A DNA stretch of 55,551 nucleotides from Gammaproteobacteria bacterium (GTDB lineage: Bacteria; Pseudomonadota; Gammaproteobacteria; GCA-001735895). The DNA is taken from positions 1 through 55,551 of the forward strand of contig JAUVCH010000012.1 in NCBI GenBank assembly GCA_030595795.1, written 5' to 3'. Shown piece after piece: positions 37,317-43,574 of this stretch. A program made the translations under genes and the position numbers. How positions within the stretch are numbered: the first letter of the stretch is position 1; every line of letters starts with the position of its first letter. The notes under the pieces are model-generated. The model searched no databases. It saw only the letters and a program-made list of their open reading frames with translations, and had not been told where the DNA came from.

Positions 37317-38963
37317 TCAATACGCCTCAACACATTTTCCAAACTCATTAATCCCCGCACTTTGAATCACCTTAACCAAGTCAGTGATATTTTTTGAATA
37401 GGAAATGTGGCAATAAACAGGATGATTTCTATCACTATCAGTCGTATCGTATAAAACATCGAGCAAAGGTGTTGAATTGTCATGCGATATTCTTATAACA
37501 CCGATATGCAGGCTCATAGGGTTTATTTTTTCAGATAATGCCAATCTTACTCGAGATAAAACCTTCCGATTTGACCTTAATCTTTCATTAAGTTCATCAC
37601 CAAAATACGCCGCCAATTTAATGAACCTAGAAGAGACAATTAGCCCACTTACATTTAACCTGTATTTATCCCCTAAAAAATTGATTAATTTCGATAGCTC
37701 TGCCGCCTTTATTAAACCTGCTTTATTTAGTGTGTCTGGGCTAGTACGAATATTATTATGAGCCGCCACAATTAATTGTGTAGGTACAAACGACGGGTAA
37801 TCCGATGTTGGGCTCGAAGGGATCTCGGCTCCAGTCTTGGGTTTGGGCTCACTTGCGGAAAGAACTACAACTTCTTCGGTTTCTTCGGTTTCTTCGGTTT
37901 CTTCGGTTTCTTCGGTTTCTTCGGTTTCTTCGGTTTCTTCGGTTTCTTCGGTTTCTTCGGTTTCACTAGGTTCAATTTCTGCGGGCATCGTAGAAATTTT
38001 AAAGCGAACATTTGGCCCTAAGTTATCGTCATGAATATATAAATATTCTGTACCAGACTCGGCCATTCCAGGTTTATCTGAATTAGCACTTACTGGAGCG
38101 GACGATCTAAATCCGACCACGCATATCGCATGGCCTCCCACGGTGAGCAAGTTGCCAATAAGCAGAATCGGATATCCAGATCTTATAAATGAGGCGCAAG
38201 TACTCGAAAAACGTTCCCGACTAAATCCAAAGACATTATTCCCTTTTTTGACGTCTCCTTCAGTAATTAATGGCGCTAGCTCCTGTTCCTTAATAGCATC
38301 ACATATTTGCCATAGATTTAACCCCTGGGATGGGAAAACTCTTGATCCAAACGAATGGCTACTATGAGCCGATCGTGTAATTTCAGTCGTTGTAGGTATA
38401 GAGTGATGATCATCAAATGCAGAGGAATGTAGCATTGACCAAAGGCTGACTGTGGCACAGGCCGCAACACCAGTGTCCTGCTGTTGCCACGCGATTCCAT
38501 TTATTGTTAACTCGATACCTGCTATGTGAACATGATAATCTCGCGATGGGTCTTTTACTCGTGGCGTCTGAATATTTTCCTCTTCATACCAACATAACAC
38601 CGTCCTACCGAGTGGTGCCGACGAAATAGGCCTTAAAACAACAAACCCTAGATACGAATTTTGCATTATTTTAACGGATTTTGGACTACCCCCTGCCGCT
38701 CTCCTAAGTAATCCTCTATCAATCAACGTTGAGAAAAAATGTAACCTACGGCAGGTGTTTGGGTAGGGCTTAGAACTAACACTATAAAAGGCCGAGAACT
38801 CCGATAAGTAGTCTCTGTCAAAATACTGCGGTTCTTCGATGACGCTTTTAGCATATAAATCTGCCAAATAGAGTTGTAGATATCTAACTTGGCGTGTTTG
38901 ATCCGAAAGTTGTACTAACGGGTCATCGACACCGAATTTCGTTATTTTTATATTACATTTCAA
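37317..38963 (-). CDS. Papain-like cysteine peptidase with TEE-repeat linker, divergent from the Ub-like operon
   Basis: 548 residues, not assigned to a named family. Residues 155-180 carry WQQQDTGVAACATVSLW, where Gln162 would be the oxyanion residue and Cys169 the nucleophile; GGHAICVVGF gives His278, and YLYIHDDNLGP gives an Asp/Asn at 312-314. This Q-C-H-D/N order fits a papain/C39-like peptidase. Residues 1-130 form an alpha-helical N-terminal domain. Ten perfect TEE repeats (335-364) join the peptidase to a 180-residue C-terminal domain of unknown fold. No signal peptide. Downstream of an XRE regulator and a small gene in the same direction. In this context it could process or remove Ubl, or act as an effector; this is inference. 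Confidence 0.75.
   Translation of the reverse strand: MKCNIKITKFGVDDPLVQLSDQTRQVRYLQLYLADLYAKSVIEEPQYFDRDYLSEFSAFYSVSSKPYPNTCRRLHFFSTLIDRGLLRRAAGGSPKSVKIMQNSYLGFVVLRPISSAPLGRTVLCWYEEENIQTPRVKDPSRDYHVHIAGIELTINGIAWQQQDTGVAACATVSLWSMLHSSAFDDHHSIPTTTEITRSAHSSHSFGSRVFPSQGLNLWQICDAIKEQELAPLITEGDVKKGNNVFGFSRERFSSTCASFIRSGYPILLIGNLLTVGGHAICVVGFRSSAPVSANSDKPGMAESGTEYLYIHDDNLGPNVRFKISTMPAEIEPSETEETEETEETEETEETEETEETEETEETEEVVVLSASEPKPKTGAEIPSSPTSDYPSFVPTQLIVAAHNNIRTSPDTLNKAGLIKAAELSKLINFLGDKYRLNVSGLIVSSRFIKLAAYFGDELNERLRSNRKVLSRVRLALSEKINPMSLHIGVIRISHDNSTPLLDVLYDTTDSDRNHPVYCHISYSKNITDLVKVIQSAGINEFGKCVEAY
37872..37961 (-). repeat. In-frame 9-bp minisatellite, 10 perfect copies
   Basis: TTCTTCGGT is repeated ten times without a mismatch (plus-strand reading), encoding Thr-Glu-Glu ten times in the peptidase. 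Because the unit is 9 bp, slippage would change linker length without breaking the frame. Confidence 0.97.
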
Positions 38964-38998
38964 AACTTATATATGCTAAAAATACTAATCAGAAGCGA

Positions 38999-39205
38999 TC
39001 ACTTAACTAGCTTACTCATAGTTTCATTTGTGACTTGTGTTTCATACGCGCGTACGCGCTCGTTGAGGGCAGTTCTGTCAAATTGCTTTATTGCATCAAC
39101 TAATTCTTGACGTGTATCACTATCAATATTGACCTGATCCAGAACTGAAGACCAATCTGACTGAGGTATTGTCCATGGCGTATATTTTGTTTTTTTATCT
39201 CGCAT
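38999..39205 (-). CDS. Small hypothetical protein between the XRE regulator and the peptidase
   Basis: 68 residues from ATG 39205, with GGGAG seven bases upstream; the frame opens further out at 39247 without a site. It is charged and helical (DTRQELVDAIKQFDRTALNE) with no membrane segment and no family I recognise. Its position between the regulator and the cysteine peptidase, 35 bp before the latter, suggests an operon role such as an inhibitor or adaptor. Confidence 0.65.
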   Translation of the reverse strand: MRDKKTKYTPWTIPQSDWSSVLDQVNIDSDTRQELVDAIKQFDRTALNERVRAYETQVTNETMSKLVK

Positions 39206-39376
39206 AAATTCACTCCCGATTTGTATTTGGGCAAAAAAAAACATCAACTAAATCGATGCTTTAACTTATTTTTTGCGTGATTAATCATATTTTAGAGTAA
39301 CAAATATCCCTGAAAAGTCCTCGACAAGCACGGTAAACTTAATACATTTCAACGCTTTAGACAAGAAATCAATATA

Positions 39377-39751
39377 TTATTTTCTTTGCGTCCTTAAGAA
39401 AGCTATGTATTGCGCAACTAAACTCTCTTCGGATTCAGTTAAATCTGTGTTTTGTATCGCCATAGTTAACGATGACATAGGTTTTTCGGCAACGGTAGAA
39501 GCAATTACAGTTTCACTATTGATGCCAATCTCATCAGTTAAATAACCAGCCAATCTTAATAATTCCGAATAAGATACTTTATATAATTTACCTAATAATT
39601 CTAATTTTCGAGGAGATGGGTTAATCGCATTCCCTCTCTCTAACTGGGAAAGATATGCATTTGAAATACCTATTTTATTTTCCACATCGCGCAAACTAAA
39701 TCCTTTTAGCATTCTGAATTGCTTTAAATTATCACCAAGTTTGGAAGCCAT
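39377..39751 (-). CDS. XRE-family HTH regulator
   Basis: 124 residues. An N-terminal helix-turn-helix domain (LGDNLKQFRMLKGFSLRDVE, then KIGISNAYLSQLERG) is followed by a helical region ending SEESLVAQYIAFLRTQ. It reads away from the Ub-like operon, and the intergenic region holds two strong palindromes with the half-site GCTTGATA, so it most likely controls both arms. No ImmA/IrrE metallopeptidase domain is attached. Confidence 0.88.
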   Translation of the reverse strand: MASKLGDNLKQFRMLKGFSLRDVENKIGISNAYLSQLERGNAINPSPRKLELLGKLYKVSYSELLRLAGYLTDEIGINSETVIASTVAEKPMSSLTMAIQNTDLTESEESLVAQYIAFLRTQRK

Positions 39752-39795
39752 ATCACATTAATAACCGTTGATTTCAAAGGATTATGCATTTTTTT

Positions 39796-39840
39796 GCGTA
39801 CAATATCAAGCAACCTATTTTCTCGCTTGATATTATACGC
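39796..39840. promoter_or_regulatory. Operator O1: long inverted repeat between the XRE gene and the Ub-like operon
   Basis: Left arm GCGTACAATATCAAGC (39796-39811) and right arm GCTTGATATTATACGC (39825-39840) pair at 15 of 16 positions with a 13-bp spacer. It contains the half-sites TATCAAGC and GCTTGATA found again in O2. Confidence 0.7.
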
Positions 39841-39863
39841 GCCACATGCTTTAATTACTACGC

Positions 39864-39885
39864 AATGCTTGATATATCAAGCATT
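39864..39885. promoter_or_regulatory. Operator O2: 22-bp perfect palindrome upstream of the Ub-like operon
   Basis: The arm AATGCTTGATA (39864-39874) is followed directly by its exact complement (39875-39885). The GCTTGATA half-site recurs exactly 42 bp after the one in O1, four helical turns, so bound dimers would sit on the same face. Expected target of the XRE regulator. Confidence 0.75.
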
Positions 39886-39940
39886 GATCATTTGGATGAG
39901 AAATCATCTTTTTTTAATACATTTTATTAGGAATTTAATA

Positions 39941-40288
39941 ATGGATAGTAGATCAGAAATAATTGATGACAAAAATGCCGTGGTACAAGGTCAATTCTTG
40001 GATGAAATTGTGGATCTTGAAGAATATGCACAAAGAGGCGAAAGCCCTCCAAATTGTCGTGGCTACCGCATTCTCGTGAATGGAAAACATTTCATAGCGG
40101 AGGACTCGACTATCACTGGCAGAGAAGTGCTAATCCTTGCTGGTTTAGTACCACCAGAAACATACACATTAAGAGTAAAGAAAGCTGGCCAACGACCTGA
40201 AAAAGTAGAATTGGATGAGACTGTTGATTTACGCAGCCCAGGAATTGAGAAGTTCAAAGCTCTACCCAAGGATCAAACTGAGGGCTAA
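39941..40288 (+). CDS. Ubiquitin-like protein (multiubiquitin-type beta-grasp domain) with C-terminal Gly
   Basis: 115 residues from ATG 39941, which has AGGA eight bases upstream; the longer frame from 39794 would run through both operators and is rejected. Residues 1-40 are a charged extension; 42-109 (YRILVNGKHFIAEDSTITGR, then EVLILAGLVPPETYTLRVK) match the prokaryotic multiubiquitin domain as I know it, in a single copy. The chain ends QTEG, so a C-terminal glycine is already exposed and no processing is needed before adenylation. First gene of a four-gene operon with E2-, E1/JAB- and DUF6527-type proteins. Confidence 0.87.
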   Translation: MDSRSEIIDDKNAVVQGQFLDEIVDLEEYAQRGESPPNCRGYRILVNGKHFIAEDSTITGREVLILAGLVPPETYTLRVKKAGQRPEKVELDETVDLRSPGIEKFKALPKDQTEG

Positions 40289-40292
40289 TAAA

Positions 40293-40688
40293 GTGCGTAG
40301 AGAGTTTCAACTTTTAAAGGAAGATGCACAATTTCTTGAAGATTATGGCCTCCCTTGGGAGGCCGTTATCGATGGCTCTCAGTGGGTAATAATTCATGAT
40401 TTCCCAACACATGAAAGTTATAACGAACTTCAGGTAACTGCTGCTATCCGTCTCGAAACTGGCTATCCGATGACACAATTGGATATGGTTTATTTCTCTC
40501 CAGCGATAACCCGCGTGGATGGCCAGCCAATTGGTGCTACGCAGTGCTCTCAGCAAATTGATGGGAAACCCTATCAACGCTGGTCTCGACATAGAACCGC
40601 TCAAAACCCATGGATACCCGGCGAAGATAATCTGAGCTCTCATATAATATTAGTCGAAGAGTGGTTGGCTCGGGAGTTTTATCAATGA
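40293..40688 (+). CDS. E2-like (prokaryotic E2 family E) protein
   Basis: 131 residues from GTG 40293 with GAGGG eight bases upstream, only 4 bp after the Ubl stop; the frame opens at 40215 inside the Ubl gene. The pattern LDMVYFSPAI, then GKPYQRWSRHR and WIPGEDNLSSHI, matches prokaryotic E2 family E. There is no HPN motif. The only cysteine is Cys85 (ATQCSQQ), next to Ser86, in a loop between LDMVYFSP and WSRH. It should receive the Ubl from the E1 and pass it to a target. ATGA overlap with the E1/JAB gene. Confidence 0.82.
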   Translation: MRREFQLLKEDAQFLEDYGLPWEAVIDGSQWVIIHDFPTHESYNELQVTAAIRLETGYPMTQLDMVYFSPAITRVDGQPIGATQCSQQIDGKPYQRWSRHRTAQNPWIPGEDNLSSHIILVEEWLAREFYQ

Positions 40689-42112
40689 CTATTTGGAATG
40701 ATGATATTCCAGTCACATTGACAATGACCCAAACTCAACATCAGGTATTGGTGAAGCATTTGTTTCCAGGTGACGGCAAGGAATCTGCCGCTTTCGCAAT
40801 TTGTAATCGTCGAGCAGGAAACTTACGCCATCGCCTATTAGTGCATGAGATTCACGGAATTCCTTTCGAAATATGTACTGATCGTAGTCCGCATCGTGTC
40901 AGTTGGCCAACTGAGTATCTTGAACCCTGGCTAGAAATGGCAATAGAGCAAGATATGTCAATTATCAAAATCCATAGCCATCCGGGTGGCATGCTAAATT
41001 TCTCTGAAATAGATAATGAAAGTGATCGTCATTTTTTGCCCGCTGTCAGGGGATGGATCGAATCCGATACACCTCATGGCAGTGTGATTATGATACCTGA
41101 TGGCCAAATGCTAGGTCGCGTAATAAGAAATGATAATAGTTTTCTACCAATTTCTACGATATCGGTTATTGGTAGTAACCTTCAGTTTTGGCATCCAGAT
41201 AACGATAACTCCTTACCTGACTATACAGAATCCCATGCTCAAGCATTTGGAGCAGGAACCACAAAAATATTAGGACAGCTTTGGGCTGCGGTCATTGGCT
41301 GCTCAGGAACGGGTAGTATTTCTATAGAACAGTTACACCGTCTAGGCATTGGTACGCTCGTAATTGTTGATGATGATCGAGTTGAAGAAAGAAACTTAAA
41401 TCGAATATTAAATGCTACTCGTGAAGATGCAGAGAATCGCCTGTATAAAGCCGATGTCCTTGCTGAAGCAATCAGAAAATCAGGTTTGGATATTACTGTA
41501 ATACCCGTGACTAAAAACCTTTGGCACCCGGATACGGTACGCCTAGTTGCTCAATGTGATGTTCTATTCGGTTGTATGGATACGATCGACGGACGGTTTC
41601 TGCTAAATACACTGTCTAATTGTTACCTGCAACCATATTTTGATGTTGGTGTTCGACTCGATGCAATTCCAGATGGCACTGAGAAAGGTCGTATTAGAGA
41701 AGTCTGTGGCAGTGTCCACTATTTACAACCGGGAAAATCTAGTTTGATAAGTAGAGGCTTGTTTACAATGAAAGAGGTGGCTGCAGCAGGCCTAAAACGA
41801 CGCGATCCAGATGCCTATCAGCAACAAACAAAAGACGGATATATTCGTGGCATCAATGAACTACGCCCGGCGGTTATAAGCGTTAACATGTCCTTTGCCT
41901 CAAGGATGATTAATGATTTTCTATCCAGGATACATTGCTATCGGGAACAGTCAAACGATCAAATAGCATGGATTGAAGAAAGTCATAGCAGCTTAGAAAT
42001 ATTCGTAGAACCAGAAAGTGAACCATGCAAAATACTCAGCTTTCTAGTAGGTAAAGGAGACATAGTACCTCTTTTAAACCTCCCAGAATTATTTGAGGAG
42101 CAATTCAAATGA
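40685..42112 (+). CDS. JAB-E1 fusion: JAMM deubiquitinase-like domain plus ThiF/E1 adenylating domain
   Basis: 475 residues from ATG 40685 (GGGAG eight bases upstream). The N-terminal JAMM motif is intact: His97-x-His99-Pro100, Ser107, Asp110 in IKIHSHPGGMLNFSEID. The C-terminal E1/ThiF domain has the ATP-binding GCSGTGS (205-211), VDDDRVEERNLNR (229-240, including the Arg finger) and GCMDTIDGR. At 349-358 the sequence is PGKSSLISRG, where homologues I know have P-x-x-x-C-L-x-C-R-G, so Ser353 and Ser356 replace both cysteines. It should adenylate the Ubl C-terminus; the JAB domain should cleave conjugates. Ends in an ATGA overlap with the DUF6527-type gene. Confidence 0.9.
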   Translation: MTIWNDDIPVTLTMTQTQHQVLVKHLFPGDGKESAAFAICNRRAGNLRHRLLVHEIHGIPFEICTDRSPHRVSWPTEYLEPWLEMAIEQDMSIIKIHSHPGGMLNFSEIDNESDRHFLPAVRGWIESDTPHGSVIMIPDGQMLGRVIRNDNSFLPISTISVIGSNLQFWHPDNDNSLPDYTESHAQAFGAGTTKILGQLWAAVIGCSGTGSISIEQLHRLGIGTLVIVDDDRVEERNLNRILNATREDAENRLYKADVLAEAIRKSGLDITVIPVTKNLWHPDTVRLVAQCDVLFGCMDTIDGRFLLNTLSNCYLQPYFDVGVRLDAIPDGTEKGRIREVCGSVHYLQPGKSSLISRGLFTMKEVAAAGLKRRDPDAYQQQTKDGYIRGINELRPAVISVNMSFASRMINDFLSRIHCYREQSNDQIAWIEESHSSLEIFVEPESEPCKILSFLVGKGDIVPLLNLPELFEEQFK

Positions 42113-42444
42113 ATATATTCAAAATAGCTTTTAGCTGGTTTCTTTCTCTATTTACATCAACTTACCGGATGAAGTCAGTAGAGTCAGACTTGCCTACCAA
42201 ACTTAAAAGTAACACTCTTTACGTCGTGCATGAGGATGGATTTTTAGAGCACGCGGCTATGCTTTGCCCTTGTGGCTGTACAGAAATATTACAAATGAAC
42301 CTTATACCTGATGAAAGACCACTTTGGAAACTAACTAAACATGAAAACGGTACAGTTAGTCTTTATCCGTCAGTATGGCGAAAAAAAGGATGCAATTCAC
42401 ATTTTTGGCTTCGCAATAGTCATATTAAATGGTGTGATTTCTAA
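42109..42444 (+). CDS. DUF6527-type Cys/His protein of the Ub-like operon
   Basis: 111 residues. An N-terminal hydrophobic/aromatic helix (FKIAFSWFLSLF) precedes LYVVHEDGFLEHAAMLCPCG, with Cys53, Cys55 and Cys57, and a C-terminal GCNSHFWLRNSHIKWC with Cys95, His98, His105 and Cys109. These residues could form one or two zinc sites. This family regularly closes bacterial ubiquitination-like operons; an adaptor, E3-like or peptidase role is possible but unproven. Translation is coupled to the JAB-E1 gene. Confidence 0.78.
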   Translation: MNIFKIAFSWFLSLFTSTYRMKSVESDLPTKLKSNTLYVVHEDGFLEHAAMLCPCGCTEILQMNLIPDERPLWKLTKHENGTVSLYPSVWRKKGCNSHFWLRNSHIKWCDF

Positions 42445-42586
42445 GGGCACAATACCTAAGTTAGTCGATCCAGTCTTGTCTCAAGATTTACCTCTACTGT
42501 AAGCAACAGCCTTTGAGGGTTTAATTTTGAGTCACAACCAACTCTTTCCGGGCGAAAATAACTTGCCCTCATGATACGCTAAAACC

Positions 42587-42874
42587 ATGACCATCAATAA
42601 AACCACTCCCTGGTTCGTCTACATCATCGAAGCCGACGACCATTCACTCTATACCGGCATCAGTACCGACGTTGAACGTCGTTTTCAGGAGCATTTCGAT
42701 AAACCCGTCGGCGCGAAATATTTCAATGGCCGCAAGCCAGTCGAAGTAGTATACCAAGAGAGCGGACATAACCGCAGTACGGCGAGTAAACGAGAAAGTG
42801 AAATTAAAAAGCTGAGCCGACAGCAAAAACAGGGCTTAATCAGCGCTCAGCTCGCTAACCCCCAACAGGCTTAA
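42587..42874 (+). CDS. GIY-YIG nuclease family protein (YhbQ-like)
   Basis: 95 residues with the GIY-YIG pattern WFVYIIEADDHSLYTGISTD (VYI...YTG), the catalytic Arg in ERRFQEH and the Glu in SKRESEIKKLSR. Standalone YhbQ/YazA-like size. These small proteins are predicted structure-specific endonucleases. Its 3' end overlaps the convergent TetR gene by 39 bp. Probably core genome, marking the right edge of the Ub-like island. Confidence 0.92.
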   Translation: MTINKTTPWFVYIIEADDHSLYTGISTDVERRFQEHFDKPVGAKYFNGRKPVEVVYQESGHNRSTASKRESEIKKLSRQQKQGLISAQLANPQQA

Positions 42875-43459
42875 AATCTGATTTTGGGCTGCATTTAGAA
42901 TTCTGCGGCGCTCTTCTTCACTTTGAATGCTCTTGGCTATGGCAACTGCACCGACTAGTGATGCGAGAATAGCTCTGGATTTTTCCTCGATTATTTTTTG
43001 GTTAACGGCGAATGAGAGTTTGTTGAGCTTATTCAGTGCTGTAATGCGCTTTTCCAGTATTTTCAGAACCCCAAGATAGGATTTTTCATATAACTGCCTG
43101 ATTTCTATAGAATCGCTACCGATTTCATTAAATAGAATATTTTCGGGTGATGGGCTTGTTTGCTCGGACAGCGCACGTAGATTCAGCAAATTGTGGGCAA
43201 GTTGGGTTAAATGTCCTATCGAAAATGGTGCTTTGGCAAGCCGTCCTGAACTACTGCCATCGAGTGTCTGCAGAAAAGAGGCTTTATACAGGGCTTCTTT
43301 CGATTCGAAATGGGCGTAGAAAGCACCATGCGTCATCTTCGCCAACTTCATGACCTGATTAATAGACACCTTGTCAAAGCCAAACCGGCAAAACAGTTCG
43401 GTGGCCGACTGCAATATTCGCTCCTTCGATTTCAATTTGTGTTCAGCTGTATAAGGCAC
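42836..43459 (-). CDS. TetR/AcrR family transcriptional regulator
   Basis: 207 residues. N-terminal TetR HTH: RILQSATELFCRFGFDKVSI, NQVMKLAKMTHGAFYAHFES, then KEALYKASF. The C-terminal ligand domain is variable and gives no clue. It is divergent from a fabF gene across 115 bp containing a 16-bp inverted repeat, so it probably represses that gene and itself. Confidence 0.92.
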   Translation of the reverse strand: MPYTAEHKLKSKERILQSATELFCRFGFDKVSINQVMKLAKMTHGAFYAHFESKEALYKASFLQTLDGSSSGRLAKAPFSIGHLTQLAHNLLNLRALSEQTSPSPENILFNEIGSDSIEIRQLYEKSYLGVLKILEKRITALNKLNKLSFAVNQKIIEEKSRAILASLVGAVAIAKSIQSEEERRRILNAAQNQILSLLGVSELSAD

Positions 43460-43477
43460 TACGCCCCCAAATTTGAC

Positions 43478-43493
43478 TACTCTCTATAGAGTA
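43478..43493. promoter_or_regulatory. Candidate TetR operator
   Basis: Arms TACTCT (43478-43483) and AGAGTA (43488-43493) with a 4-bp centre lie between the tetR and fabF starts. Size and placement fit a TetR-family operator; binding is inferred. Confidence 0.45.
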
Positions 43494-43574
43494 TATATCT
43501 AAAAATTATCTTGATCATATTTTATACGCGATTAGTGTCTGTTACCGAATAATGTGCATTACATAAGGTTAGTT

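Noticed and set aside
37872..37961. Possible CRISPR array
   Set aside because: The unit is 9 bp with no spacers; it is a coding tandem repeat.
37776..38034. Plus-strand frames with repeated Phe-Gly or Val-Ser units
   Set aside because: They are the antisense reading of the TEE minisatellite.
39794..39940. N-terminal extension of the Ubl gene by 49 codons
   Set aside because: It would translate through both palindromic operators; ATG 39941 has a well-placed AGGA.
36439..42586. Integrase, transposase or att repeats around the Ub-like island
   Set aside because: I found no recombinase gene and no matching direct repeats on the two sides.
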